Notes: generated from the sequence alone by a model not told the origin. Counted from the stretch's first letter, positions 11,101 through 23,824 are shown. The stretch is 64,000 bases of DNA from Takakia lepidozioides (GCA_030704615.1 CM060733.1:31000001-31064000), one strand, 5' to 3'. Made by a program: numbers and translations.

Positions 11101-14100
11101 TGCATGCCCAATAGCGCAGCTTGCTGGCAGATACATGAGAAGTGTTCTGGTAATGTAGCCAAAGGCTGGTGGCTGCAAGATCAGTTTCTGGTATCTTTCA
11201 AGCACGGTTTTCGGTTGCTGTGCTTCCATTCCAGAGAGGGACAGAGATGCATTTCTGCAAACACGGACCATGGCATGTATGCATGCAGCTTTGTGCTTTT
11301 CTTCTGAAGAAGCACCTTGGATTTGCAGGAGAGATTTGACCCCGAAACAGAAAACATTTTTAATTCCTCATTTTTCAACTCAATCTCAGGTATGCAACAG
11401 CATCCCTGTTTTACTTGTTGAATTTTCCTTTCTCGTGTTCTCTAAGCCTATTAATATCCTTTAAATCATGAGAAGACTCCCTAAGTTGGGCTGCTGAAAG
11501 AGCGTCAAACTTGGTGAGAACAGGTGTGTTCTCAGCTGTGGATACTTCATCATCTAGGCTTTACCTGGACATGCGGTGTGTTGCGTACCGTACACCCATG
11601 ATTGATGGTGGCAAGCATGGCACCAAAGGTAGTGTACAGGTGAGGGTCTTCTCTCTCTTATCTAAGGCTTGCACCCCCTTTTCACTAATGTGTGCATGTA
11701 TAGAAGCGGATCATGTGTATTGACACCTGTTGGAAGGATGGTTACCCCAAATGTGCATGAGCATAGGTAGTGGGCTTAGTACAGTCGTATCTTGGAAGTT
11801 GTCATGAGTCGGACCTTGGTGAATTACTGAATAATACGTACATTGACACCTCATTGAGATACTGACCCTTTGCATGGATGAATTCATGACTGGTACAGTA
11901 AGGTGAAGCTGTGCCTTGTATGGTCTAAGATGGGTGATCCTTGTCATGCATCTTGTCTGATGAGCATAGGGTAAAATGCAGATGAGGAGGAGTAACAAAG
12001 GTTGGGGGAACAGGATGGGAGGGAAAGTGCTTTCAATGTCCATGATAGATGATGTCGGATGGGAAAAGGCAGGTGTTTGTTCCATTTCAGTCTGAGATGT
12101 ATGCGTCCACAAGAGACCCTCCAGAGCACAAGGAAGTTCCGATCTGCACACTCAAAAACTTCCCTTACGCAACTGAGCATACACTAAGATGGGCAGTGGA
12201 CACGTTTGAGGCGCTCTTCAAGCAAAGACCTGTTGACGTTAATGCCTATTTGTCGAGTCGTGACTTCCAGGACTCAATTCGCAAGTCCCCTCCCTCGTTA
12301 CGCCTTCCGATATTGGAAACTCTTCGTGATGCGCTCTTGCGACATAGACCTCTAAGGTATCTGTAATCCCTTTTGCATAAGCTGCCGGGTGCAAGTGTTT
12401 TTGTCACGTGAAGCCTGATCTCATTGGTGCCCCTTAACCTTTCTAGCAACCAAACCCTTCCCTTGAAAACATAGTTGTCTTCGGATACTAAGCTTCCCAA
12501 AGCCTTGAGACTCAACTGAAAATGACACAGTCTTTGCACAGCAAGGTGAATCCATTTACAGGTTTATTGAGTCTTGAATCAAGGGCTACCACGGATATAA
12601 TCTGGAATGGTACTGTGGATCTGAGCACTGTTTGTACATGACCCACCTGACCGAAGAAGTAACTTGTTAACTATCCAGGGAGAGGAGAGACTTGAGCGAG
12701 AGAATGCCTATGTTACACTTGTTTGATCTATCCCTGGAGTGAACAAGACTGTTGAAAGATCAGGGGCAAAATGGTCCATTGTTTGTCATTTTCAACGTAG
12801 TATTGCTCATGAAAGACTGAACAAGACTTCTGTACAATTTGCATACTTTCATATACCTCTTTCTTGGAATGATCTCCAGTAGTCACATGAAGCTTGCTGG
12901 GGTACTGGGAGGAGGCTGATGAAATGGGGGCTATGCGGCCTAGTTTTGAGGCATGTGTGCAGTGGGGCCGCTTGCAATTTGAGGACCTGTTTTCAAATAG
13001 CATCAAGCAGGTACAGGTCATTTTATCCTCTCTCAGTGGAAACCCTTGAAGCTTGAATTTATGCACCAGTGATGCTCCAGGGCTTGACTCCCTCATACGA
13101 TGGTTGTTTCCGTTGTCTTCGTGAATGAGATAGAAGGACCAACAAAATGAGAACAGGAATATGACTACTAAGTTTTTGCGGTATCTCCACAAATGAGCTA
13201 ATAGGCTCATGTGTTGAGATCATGGCTCCTGGGTTGAGGTAGCCTTTCAGGTAGAGAGGATCTCATCCATGGTTTGGCGCCATGTGGTGATTGTGTTATG
13301 CGATTCAATGTCATAGAGAGAGTCTCAAGCGCTTTTGGTAGCATGGAGAAAGAGAGTGTACTCATGAGATATTGTTTGCTGGAGCCTTGTGGCCATAGGC
13401 CACACCCAGTTTGGGCAGCACTTTGTAAGGGACTCACTCCAGCATGAGAGAAAGAAGGAAAATGAAATGTACTCGCAAGACGTTTGTTGTAGCCTTTTGG
13501 CCGTAGACCCTGAGCCGAGTTTAGGTGGAACAAAGGGGAACAGACACCACCTTTATGAGGGGCTCCCTCCATTAGTGGGACTTTCCTAGACATAAACAAT
13601 GACTTCAGGCTTTCCTAATTTCCTCTAGAAAGCCCTTCACACAAGGATCCATCTGCTGTGTGTGAGCTGCCTAGCAATTAGACCCCTACAGGGTCAGGGC
13701 TTTAGGCTCAGCCTCGAGATTTTGAAAGTTGATGAACAGAGGTGCAGGGACAATGTTCTTGATGGTTCTGAAGTGGGTCGGTCTCTGATGAGAATACCCT
13801 GGACAGTGAATCAGAAAATGGTAGCATCTTAAGGCCGCCCACACATTGGGCATTGAAAATCTCTGTCCACTCTGCATTTGTTCATTGTTCAAAGGTAGAC
13901 TCCCCGCCCTGAGTTTTAATTCACTCTAGTGCTGAGGGTGTGACCCTTCACCTCATCCTTAAGGTCCTCACCCATGGCACAAGTTCAGGGCAGTGTTATG
14001 CCAACTTCATTGAGAGAGAGAGAGATAAAAGCTTTTAGTGAGAATCTCTCTGTTACTTTCTGACTAGTAGATTGGCCACAAGGCTATGGCAAACAACGTC

Positions 14101-17100
14101 TTATGAGTACATTCTGACTAGTAGATCCTGGTCTGTTCATCTCTGCTGGGTTCTGTTGAAGCCCTTGTTCTTGGGGGGTGAGAGTGAGGGGATTTAATAA
14201 GGGCGATGGTCCTTCTCCACAAAGGAAAATATATTGTGGACTAGTCCCTGTGAACAGTAATGTCGAGGGTGCAGTTCCCTCTCTGTATGAACCCTATGGG
14301 AGCCTGTGGGAAGAAAGTTAGTATGTAAGGAGGGGAGATGAGAATGTGTCTCTGCGTATGGGACCAGCGCAAGGAAGGCTGGACTCTCCTGATCTCTTTA
14401 CATGTGCCATGGCAGCTTTGTTTTAATTTCCCACCAGGAATGACAACAACAGCTGGTGCCCCCTTCTGGAGTGGAACAAAGAGGGCTCCGACATCAGTGA
14501 CGTTCGATCCTCTCAACACACTTCACCTTGACTTTATTATGGCAGCCGCTAACTTACAGGCCACCGTCTACGGCCTCAAGGGGTGCCATGATCGACCTCC
14601 TTTCGTAGAGCTTCTTCAGAGTATTGTCATTCCACCCTTCGAACCTAAAGTAAATCTCACTTCCTTTCTATGTTCCAGTTATCCAACCGTCTCTTTTGTC
14701 ACTTCAGATATCAAGGGTTGCAGTACCTGGGTCCTGAAAATGTCAAATCACAGCAATTGGAAGGTCCTTGCCCCATGCTCTCTCTTTCTCCCCCAATACC
14801 CCCATTCTCATAGGCAACATTTGCAGCATATGGTCATCGAGTACATTCTCCCTGTCACTCTGTCTTTACCCTCTTCCTAGTCACCATGCTCTCTTTACCT
14901 ACTCTATTTCCTTTCTCTTGACCTTCCCTTATCTTGTGTGCTCTCCCGCCCCACTAAGAACAGTAGGTGTGCAGGAAGGGGTGAAGATTGCAGTGACGGA
15001 TAATGAGTTGCGGAGCATGGGGAACCACCCACGAAGGGGTCGCTTGAGTGCTGAAGACTGTGATGCTTCTGATGCCTGTGAAGCCATCTTGCAAGAGCTA
15101 CCAACGCCTGCCACTCTTGCGGTAATCCATGGCCTCCTCTCCCTTGTGCCAGGATAAGGCTCATGACCTCCTGTCACTTGTGACACAAGAGTTTTTCCCC
15201 CTTTGCCCGTATGAGATCTGCATGGTCCTGATGGTTTAAGTCTGTTTTGATGTGGATTAAGGGTGAAGACAGAGGCTGGAAACGGAACTGTGGGCTAACT
15301 GGCTACTGCTGTTTTGGTACTCAGAATGTCAGTTGATAATAGAAGCTGCAACTATTTTTCCATTGGAAATCCTTACCCTTGGATGTGCGAGTTGTTTCAC
15401 CCCTTAGTACCTTCTCGCACAACTTTACCCAAGACTGTCTGTCCTAGAGAACCCGTGCAAGAATCGTCGAAGAATTACTGAAGAGTAACTATCCTAAGAT
15501 TTAAACCCCAGCCTGATTAGCCTGATTATCAATATTTCAATTGATTTCGAGACACCAGAGTCAATGGGAGAATGCAGACGCCCTTTGTATTTTTTTTTAA
15601 AGGATGTCCCGATACATATTATCACTAGTCCATAGAAGGTTACAACGTGTCCAGTCAGGCAAAAACGCTTACAGCTATAGCCGCTCTTGCAGGCTTGGCC
15701 GGCGCAATCTGCATTGGTACGTTCTTTTGTCCATTGACAATGCCTCCCTCCTTTGTCAGACTTGGGGTTTCTCACTGCCTCGTAGAGAGAGAAGAGAGCG
15801 TAATGAGCACATTCTGTCGCATTGTACCATTTTTGGACTTTTTAACAAGGTACAGCTGTCACACACAATCTCTGGGGAGTGGCTAGGTTGTCCAACAGTT
15901 AATAAAATATGCTCTGCAAACAGGAAAAGGGAGACCTTTGGGGATGGAATGTGGAGCATGGTGTGATCTTGCCTCCTTTTCTTGCTTCCTTGTGTCAGGC
16001 TGAAGGAAGGTTATGCTGTTTGTTAGAAATTTGTTGAAGGTGTGTGGGTTGCGGTTGCAGGGTTACAGACTGACCCCCATTGAATATGAGAAGGATGATG
16101 AGCGCAACTTTCACACCGAGTTTGTGACCACAGCTGCTAACTTACGGGCACAAAATTATGGCATTCCTGCCACCAACAAGCTACAGGTCAGAGTTGATTC
16201 AAACCTCTCATCTGGCTGCCTGTCTCTGTTGCCTTACCACTAAATGTGGGATATGCAGGTATAACAGATTTAAAGTAGGGGTTATGGTTACAAGCAGAAT
16301 GGTGTGTTTATCCATCTGCCCCTCCACACTAGAACTTGGGTAAACCAAAGTCCAACAGGGAATTCCTGGAACCACTTAGAAGTTGCATGATGGGTGGGTG
16401 GGACAATGCTTTCCAACATAGTGAGTGAGGGTTGCAGGCAAGGCTAGTAGGCGGCAGGGCAATACCAGCAATTGTCACAAGTACAGCAGTGGTGGGTGGT
16501 CTCATGTGTTTGGAGCTGTACAAGATAGTTCAGCGCAAGCCTCTTTCGCACCACAAGCATGCCTTCTTCAACCTGGCAGTACCTCTATTCTCTTTTGCAC
16601 AGCCCATCAAAGCAATTGCGCACACGGTACGCAGCTCTTTGTTTCCCTCATTTTCTCCGCTGTGGATTTCTCGTCTTGTCCCCAGAACAGGAAATGTGTA
16701 ATCAATCCAGAGCATATTTCATGGACGAAAAACATGGGTCACAAATTTGACAGACCAGGGGAGGGTGGTGGAGCAAGCCACCTTCCTAGGAAATGCAGAA
16801 GGGGAGAAGAGGCATAATCATAAAGAGCTCTCTCTTTCTCTCATAAGTCTCATTAGTTCTTTTATTCTCTATTTCGTCTCATGTTTTGCAAGGGTTACTT
16901 TTAAAATGATGGTCTACAAGTAGCTGGATTGTAAGCTTGGTTGGGTGTCAGGTTGCAAGACGGCAGGAAGCACCACTAGTATGGACATTGTGGGATAGGT
17001 TTGAGATGGACTGCCTGGGCATGACGCTGGAGATGTTTTTAGCAGAGTTCAAGCGACAGCAAGGACTTGAGGTAATTGACCTCTGTTCTGGGAAATCCTT

Positions 17101-17641
17101 AGAAGAGGGGTGGGGTACAAAGACACTCGGCTATTGTTTTTTCTCATCATTATATGTCTTTTTCTCTTCATGCTCCTTGTTCCTTTGAAGCCAGGCACAG
17201 GTCTATGGTGAACAAGGATATTGCCAGCAGATTTTACAGTAAATCGTCTCTCTCCGCCCCATGGCACTTTGATCAGTTGTTCCTCTACTATCTCTCACCT
17301 GCAAAACCCTAAGTGAAGGAAACACTGTAGCCCAGTTTAGGCCTGCATACGAAGGAATTGTGAATGTATTAAACTTACCAGTTGTATGATGACTCATGAA
17401 AGGTCCTTTGATGTGGGGACAGATTACTATGATTTCATTTGGGAAGAGCTTGTTGTATGCCGAGTTTCTACCTCGGAAGAAGCTGCAAGACAGAATGCCG
17501 CTCTCGTTGATAGATCTGGTTACTGTGGTGGGGAAAGTTACCCTGCCTCCAAATGAATCCAAGATTACCTTCTCCATTTCATGTACAGATGCTAATGATG
17601 AGGATGTGGAGGTGCCAGATGTTGTGACCCAAGTGCGCTAG
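8168..17641 (+). CDS. UBA1: Ubiquitin-activating enzyme E1 homologue, 13 exons
   Basis: E1 enzymes adenylate ubiquitin and load it on a catalytic cysteine. Thirteen exons join in phase: 8168-9541, 10032-10202, 10763-10999, 11329-11389, 11524-11639, 12073-12356, 12944-13010, 14416-14649, 14975-15121, 16061-16186, 16438-16626, 16967-17071 and 17423-17641, giving about 1109 residues (family about 1050). The inactive adenylation half has YSRLIYTQGREA, VLVVGCKAVGAEVAKN and GGIAAQEVMK. The active half has VVGAGGIGSEVLKN, TDMD, GGKHGTKGSVQV and the catalytic-cysteine segment VPICTLKNFPY (exon 6). The ubiquitin-fold domain forms the end. A Gly/Ser/Asp-rich insert lies at about 9230-9430. The usual NxxRQFLF reads NLTDQLLY, so a conserved Arg is Asp. 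The second ATG was chosen for its ACCATGG context; an in-frame ATG sits at 8159. Paralogue identity within the E1 family is not certain. Confidence 0.92.
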
Positions 17642-17960
17642 TTAGTTGGGCTCGCAATGGTCTCCCCACAATGCAAAGGCTGGGCACCATTCTACCCGTT
17701 GTCATTATTTCCTTGTACATTCATTTGCTGGGCGCCATGAGCACCTGTCCTCCATTTCAGTACTTGCTTCTTGTTTTCCGATTGGTCCTTGGGGCTTCTC
17801 CTTTTCATGCACAGATGTTAATGGTAAGAATGATGCCAGTTAGTTGGCCTCATGGCCAGGGAAGGCTTTCCTGTTCCCCCAGAGAAGGCTTTCCACCTTT
17901 TCACCTGCTGTGATTATTTCATTCCATGGTGAATTTGCTGGGCATTGGCAGCCCAATGGA
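17575..17960 (+). repeat. Local duplication of the E1 gene end and 3' flank
   Basis: The segment at about 17575-17750 (TTTCATGTACAGATGCTAATG, GTTAGTTGG, TCATTATTTC, ATTTGCTGGGC) recurs in diverged form at about 17805-17955. The second copy contains TTTCATGCACAGATGTTAATG, GTTAGTTGG and ATTTGCTGGGC. The copy carries the last coding bases but no usable frame. It looks like an old tandem duplication of the 3' end of the gene. Confidence 0.6.
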
Positions 17961-18059
17961 CTAGCTTTAACTTTCAATCAAAGCCTCTCCATATAATACG
18001 CATACATTGAGTGTCACTAATTTTCTCGACAAGTCAAATTGTAGATTTGCTGAAAGGCA

Positions 18060-18400
18060 ATCACATAATCTCAATCTTAGCGTCTTTGGGGAAATGAAGT
18101 GAAAATTGCAAGTGCTTAGATTTTGGTAAGCTTTTTATCAAAACATCAACAACCATGTTTTCTTGAAGGCAACAGATCACTTCAACTTCTCCTTTACTTA
18201 ACAACCTCCCAAACGCACTCATGTCTAGTTCTTGAATGATATTTTGGCTTTTGATTTAATGCAATCGCACTTTGATTGACACAATACATAGTTGTGTAGT
18301 GTGCGGCTCTAAGGACTCCAAATCTCCAAGAAGCTTTTGCAACCAAACAACTTCCTTTGTTGTTTGTTTAGCTAACTTGTTTGAAGTTTGTTGTTTGTTA
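18060..18400 (-). pseudogene. Ty1/copia RNase H fragment
   Basis: Reading the minus strand from about 18390, the translation gives AKQTTKEVVWLQKLLGDLES, then CVNQSAIALNQKPKYHSRT, then DVLIKSLPKSKHLQF. These match the end of copia RNase H (EAEY..KE.VWL..LL, NQSAI.L..NP..H.RT, D.FTK.LP). There are frame breaks between the blocks, so it is a decayed fragment. It faces opposite to the copia remnant at the left edge. Confidence 0.75.
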
Positions 18401-19535
18401 GACAATACACTGCTAGAACAATGCAATGGCCTAAAATAAATCTTCTACGATGAACTCAAACAATGTTGGACTCTTCTTTCGGCCGTGAAAACTGTCAGAT
18501 GATGATGTTCGTCTAAGATATCGAAAATCCTTTCATAGCTACCCAATGGATATGTCCTAGTTTGAAAAAGATAGTGAAATCACAATGTCGGGCCTTGTAC
18601 AAACGAATAGAGTATTTTAAGTTCTCACCCACACTTTACTTTGACTTGAGCTTTGAGCCAGATTTAGTCTCATATGAAGGGAATTCCTTATTTTGGACTA
18701 TTCCAGGTTTTATCTATGAGCAAGCCCTATCTACCACCGTAGAGCCCCTTGACATTTCCTTTGTTTTTCCTCATTGAAGAGAAGGCCTATGAACACATCA
18801 ATTGTTATGTTGGTTTGTCATATTAAGGAAATAATGAAACTGTCATAGGATTCAGGTAAAACTTAATGTTGTTTAACTAAATTTGTTTTGGTCATTTTCC
18901 GACCAGAGAACTTGTGTCGCAACTTGCGACATTACTTCATTCGTCTCAAATATAGCTATTAATTTATCTCAGACCTTTTTGGAAATTGGTGACCAAATTT
19001 ATCTGATTGTCTTTTAAGCTCATTACCTAGTCTTTTGATTTCCCAACTACCGCAAGTTTCTTCTTATGGACCATCGATGGAAAAGAAGAGAACAGAACTT
19101 GTTTGATAACAATGAGGAGGTATGGCCCCCACCTATGACACCATCCAAGCGGTTTTGGGAAGACCAATGGAAAGAGACCCTTGGGGGAGGGGTCACGCCC
19201 AATTGACGTGTTGGGCATGAAGTGCCTTTCAATCTTCTACGAATTGCCATATTGGGCAGTAAATATTACTGAACAAACCATCAATATTATTAAAACATGT
19301 ATGACATATTGCACATACTGTTGAGTGCCCTTGTTACTTACGTGTCAAAGTATTTATGTAACAATGCGTGGGTGGGGATTCTCAATATGTGCTCGTCCAT
19401 TTTTCGTGTTCTTGTTGGCGTGCCGGCAAAGAAGGGAGTGGTTGCAAAAGGAGATTCTTTCAATGTGAGACGAGATCTTAAAGATTATCTTATATGTACT
19501 TTCTAAGTCTTCGTATAATGTTCAAAGAAATATAT
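18401..19535. other. Non-coding, no feature recognised
   Basis: The stretch is AT-rich and has one 71-codon plus-strand ORF at 18562-18777 (KFSPTLYFDLSFEPDLVSYEG) that I do not recognise. No repeat or RNA gene was seen. It may be degraded transposon DNA, since recognisable transposon pieces lie on both sides. Confidence 0.35.
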
Positions 19536-20072
19536 TCATAAAAAATGAATAGGGTCGGGAATCTCGGCCTCTTCCACTAAATGCACTACCAGGTGTACTT
19601 GGACGTCAGAAAACGAGGGAGGTAGGTGCATATCCAACATACACATCATCACCGCCGCCTCCACCTTCATGCGTGGAAAATTCTTTTCATCCATCCATTT
19701 GGAGCAAATCCACCAGAACAAGTCTTCCAATTTATAAATCGCTTTGCAAATGCTTGGAGTCAATGTCCCACGTATTGCAAGTGACAAGATGTCTTGCAAT
19801 ATATTGTGGCAGTTATGAGACTTCAAACTATGGATTGTGTCTTCACTAAATTTCAAACGGATGATGATCTTTATTCGGTTGGTGTCCATATAGCACATAT
19901 GGTGGCATTCACTTTCTTGTATTCTTCCTTTATCCATTGTCTGCAATGTGATTGCATATACTTCCACCTTGCAACACCCTTTGGGTCCCAACCATTTTGT
20001 TCGGCCCATAGATGTGGCATACGACATTTTTAATGGCGCATCCGAAAAGCAGTATGGTGGAGGGGTATACAT
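19536..20072 (-). pseudogene. CACTA (En/Spm) transposase fragment, DUF4218 region
   Basis: The minus-strand ORF of 178 codons contains LKSHNCHNILQDILSLAIRG, then a cysteine/tryptophan-rich helix region, then LPPSFSDVQVHLVVHLVEEA. This is the order of the DUF4218 domain found behind the TNP2 transposase in CACTA elements. The related stretch in the larger element at 41.55-41.85 kb reads GMKSHDLHVMMQQILPVCIRG and FPPSFFDVMTHLLVHLVEEL. The rest of the transposase is missing on both sides. Confidence 0.8.
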
Positions 20073-20769
20073 TGCAAGAAATTTGTTCTATTGCATGGAG
20101 TAGATGACAAGCTGGGTGGATAAGGAAACCCCTCGAATGTGCAAAGAATATGAGGATGTACAGACCAATGACATTGTTCTACCCGAAAATTCAAAAATGA
20201 TAAAACTATTGGTTGAGCAAACCCATGAGTTTATACTGAAGAACAATCTATCCATACATGAGTAGAGACAAGACACACGAACCTTGTGAAGCGATGAGAT
20301 GGAAAGACTCATTTGTGGAGGCGAAGGGAGGCTAAAGCAGTACGAGCTTAGGATGAGAATGTTCTTTCAAAAGTTTTGCACATGAAAGTGCAACTTTTTG
20401 CCATTGACTTCGAACTGGAGTCAAAGATGCAAATGCTCAAGGTAAGATGGTTCCAGATTTGATGCCAGACATTGCACGTGACCCCTCCCAATTTGCTTTC
20501 TCATACACCTCAGTTTTGGTCCATAATCATCATTTCGGCATTCGTGCTCTTGACATGAAGCGCAAAACAACACTTGATTCTGGCTTGTGTGCAACATACT
20601 AGCAAGGCTTTATATCAAGCACGAGAGACACATGACTTATGCAGAACAAACTTGATTTATACATTGGGGAGCTTGAGAGCACATTACAACTTCAGTATAC
20701 AAAATATCAGCCTCTTCTCTTCAAAGGACGATGATTCCAACCACATCTTGTAGGACCTTCTGCAACATT

Positions 20770-20965
20770 AATCCAAGATCAGTGTGGTTTTATGCGCATC
20801 AATGCGGATAGACTGATGTCTACAAATTGTATGTGGGATGAGCATTTTGCATGGCATTTGGACATGAAGCAAATTATGTTTTCCCAAGACAATTAAACAA
20901 GACCGGGAAAGTGGAAGGTAGTTGTGAGTGCCTATCCAAGAGGAAGATATATCTATCATGTTCAT
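20770..20965 (+). pseudogene. CACTA transposase C-terminal fragment, DUF4216 region
   Basis: Plus-strand translation gives GFMRINADRLM, then DEHFAWHLDMKQIMFSQDN, a stop, and KWKVVVSAYPRGRY. This matches the end of DUF4216 (GF..VN..RL, DEPF..A.Q..QVFY, W.VV...PR). In intact elements this domain lies downstream of DUF4218 on the same strand. Here it is on the opposite strand to the DUF4218 fragment at 19536-20072, so the old element was inverted internally near 20.1 kb. Confidence 0.65.
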
Positions 20966-21117
20966 GGATTTACATGTTGCAGAGGAAGAGACCGGTCATG
21001 ATGATGAGACCAATGTCAATGAGAACATGGCTAATGTGGTATTGCCAACTACGGACAACATTACACTTCACATATTACATCATGAATCAAGTGTTAATGA
21101 TGTTGGAGGAGGGATAG

Positions 21118-21649
21118 AGTAGATAGATGACAAATGATGATGCTAATTCTGGCAGTAACAGTGTATATGAAGCCTCATCTAATATAGATGTTGGAGAAGA
21201 AAATGAAGACATGACCATCAACGATGAGATGGAAGATGCAAGTGATATCCCTCACGATAGCCATAACAACTCCAAAAGCTAGTCCTCCTATTACACCCTA
21301 CCTCCAAACGGTTCAACCTCATCAACGTTGACATATTCCAAGGTGGGCCACCAATCCACACAATCCCCCATTGATTCCTACCTTTTAAAACGTGCCTCAT
21401 CTACATATGCCAATATTGCCTAACATGACTCTGCTTTGATATACTACTTGACCAATGGATCAACAAAAAGCCAAATCAGTGGAGTGATTCTTAATTATCA
21501 ATTGTCTATCCATTTTATGCTAAATGGTTCACATAATAGCTGCATTGGGAATTGAATCCTTCGCCATCCCATAACATACAAATAGATTGACAATACATAA
21601 ATCAAATTCAAGGCTTCGCTATGAACTGCTGCACACAAACAAACACCTT
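21118..21649. other. Non-coding, no feature recognised
   Basis: Degraded sequence between the DUF4216 fragment and the CACTA terminus at 21650. Short ORFs only. Confidence 0.35.
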
Positions 21650-22020
21650 CACTACAGCAATGGGGGGGGGGGGCGGTTTTGCGACGCCCGACTGACCTCC
21701 CTGAGGTTATTAAGGGGGTCTAAAGCCGTCGCGGCCAAGTCCCAAATACCGACCCCTGAGAGGCATCGCTAAAAAGGCGTCGGTAAATCGGACAGTTAAG
21801 ACCGAACCCCAGGGGATCGCCGAATTGCCCCGACACTAGGCCCCTCTAGCCGACCCCTTGTCCGACGTTGTGGAGCTTTGCCTATGCGACCCTCAGGGGT
21901 CGCACTGCTACTTTTTATTAAAAAAAATTGAAAACGGTTAAAAGGTTCGGAATACCGACCGACCCCATGGGGTCGGACTTACCTAGCGATGGATATGGTG
22001 GTTCCGGGGGTATAGCCATG

Positions 22021-22526
22021 TTGCGACCTCAAGGGGGTCGGAGTAAGCTATCGGCGGCAGGAGGTGATGCGACCCCCAGATGTCGTATTTACGTAGCGAC
22101 GGGTCTAGCGGGTAGGCATAGGTATCGCCACTGTGCGACCCCAAAGCCGTCGTAGGTACCTAGCGACGGGTATAGCGGGGGTAGCGGGTATCGCCACTAT
22201 GCGACCCCTCTAAGGTTGGTAATACGTAGCGACGGGTATGGCAGAGGTCGGGGTATGGCCACTTTGCGACATCCAAGGAGTCGAAGTTACCCAACAACGG
22301 GTATGGCGGGGGCCATGGTATCGCCACTGTGCGACCCCCAAAGGGTCGGCGTTACACAACAACGGGTCTAGCGGGGGCCGTTGTATCGCCATTGTGCGAC
22401 CCCCAGGGGGTCGGAGTTACGTAGCGATGGGTATGGCGGGGGTCGTGGTATCCCCACTGTGCGACCCTCAGGGGGTTGCAGTTACGTAGCGACGGGTATG
22501 GATGGGCCAGGTTTCGTGGGGCAGTT
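22021..22526 (+). repeat. 65-bp GC-rich minisatellite
   Basis: The string TGCGAC recurs at 22068, 22133, 22200, 22265, 22330, 22395 and 22460, a period of 65 bases with one 67-base interval. Each unit contains GCGACCCC...GGTCG, TTAC-TAGCGACGGGTATGGCGGGG and TATCGCCACTGT. Units differ by scattered substitutions, many of them C/T or G/A at CG sites. Confidence 0.85.
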
Positions 22527-23244
22527 GCAGGGTTGAGTGGACCAAAAACGGCAGATCCTGCTCCATGAAAGTCCATGACCAAAAAAACAAAGTTGAGGAT
22601 ACTATCCCAAAATATGTTTTTAGTGATAGATAATATTATATTGAATATGTTTAGTAAAGAGTCCTACCCCAAATACTAAAGATATAATTAATTATATATT
22701 TTAGTCTATTATTTAGAGAAATTATGAAAAAATAAAAATTAGAGTTTACAAAAAAATTCAATATGACACCTATCCATTGAAGATTATAGGTTTTTATACT
22801 TCTAGAAAAAGAATGTCCAAAAAACAAGATGAACTATGGACTTTTCAAAAAACACCTATTTATTTGACATATATTAGTCCATATGAGTCAAATGACAAAT
22901 GATTTTGTCACCTCAAATCCATACTTATGATGTGGACCAAAATGGCCACCTTATGTCCAAATTTCAATGGAATTCACTAATGGCACATATGAGAACTTGA
23001 GTCCATTGTAATTCCATTCATTGTGGTAACAGTCCACAATGATGGTGTTCAAAAGTCCATAGCGGAGTCATTTCTTATCGGATTCATGATTGGAGAGTTG
23101 CTATGGGTGCGTATTGAAGCTAGAAATCCAATGACATATATATTCTGGTTTTAATGAGTTAATTCAATTTCAATTGATGACACCATCAATTTCAGTCATC
23201 TAAAACTGTGCTGGTAACGTCCATTTTGGTCCAGTCAACCCTAC
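22527..23244. mobile_element. AT-rich non-autonomous TIR element (MITE-like), 718 bp
   Basis: GCAGGGTTGAGTGGACCAAA begins at 22527, and its near-perfect inverse (TTTGGTCCAGTCAACCCTAC) ends at 23244, giving about 24-base terminal inverted repeats. The interior is AT-rich and non-coding and differs sharply from the GC-rich arrays on both sides, so it appears inserted into the CACTA subterminal region. No clear target-site duplication was found, so the superfamily is unknown. Confidence 0.6.
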
Positions 23245-23824
23245 ATTCATCCCGCGAGTAGCGACCCCTAGGTAGTCGGTTCACGGGAAGTTATTGGGGA
23301 GGAGAAAGCGACCACAAGGGGTTGGTGGACGGATTTGCTTGTGTTAATCCTAAACCGATCCCCCCAAGGGGTCGGTGCTTATAAGCGACGTGCAGGGCAC
23401 ACCCTAAAGCGACGTGCAGGACACACCCTAAAGCGACCCACGGGGGGGTCAGTGTTTCCAGGCGACGGGATGGGGCATGCTTGGGTGAATCCTAAAGCGA
23501 CCCCCAGGGGGTCGCCCCTCAAATGATGTTTTCATCTTGTTTTATTTATTTGCTTTATATTACCCCTGCACATTGGCCGGTCGCCTTGTAAATTGTAGTA
23601 CCGTTCTTGGGGCCGAGAACCTTCATACAGCCTCTTTGTAGGTGTAACCTATATGTCCACAACAAGCCCGCGAGAGACATCGCAAATTAGACGACAATCA
23701 ACTACTGCTAGAAATAATCAATAAAATATAACAAAGCTCTTATCATGTACAAACATTATATAATATGCATCTTCTATAGTACTAGATATCCTCATGGACT
23801 TCGACGTCCTCGAGGGTCAACATA

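Larger units (their letters stand above)
21650..23520 (+). mobile_element. CACTA element terminus with GC-rich subterminal arrays
   Basis: CACTACAGCAATGG at 21650-21663 has the CACTA terminal inverted repeat form and is followed by a G run. Downstream are many GCGACCCC-n-GGGGTCG palindromic blocks, as expected of CACTA subterminal transposase-binding repeats. They lie in two arrays, about 21670-22526 and 23258-23520, separated by an AT-rich TIR element. The clearest palindrome is GCGACCCCCAGGGGGTCGC at 23497-23515. I did not find the opposite terminus (TTGCTGTAGTG), so the element may be truncated. The CACTA-type gene at 23.8-26.1 kb probably belongs to it. Confidence 0.65.

Noticed and set aside
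13345-13580. Two similar stretches in the large E1 intron as an inserted element
   Set aside because: Similarity (TGTACTC...TTTG.TGGAGCC, GGCC.TAG.CC) is weak and no termini or duplications were seen.
21661-21674. G run, with the C run at 41000-41017, as structured regulatory DNA
   Set aside because: These are single homopolymer runs, prone to sequencing slippage; a single run does not form a G-quadruplex motif with loops.
22021-22526. Centromeric or other satellite array
   Set aside because: Only seven units, located next to a CACTA terminus and sharing its palindromic words, so it is better read as subterminal transposon sequence.
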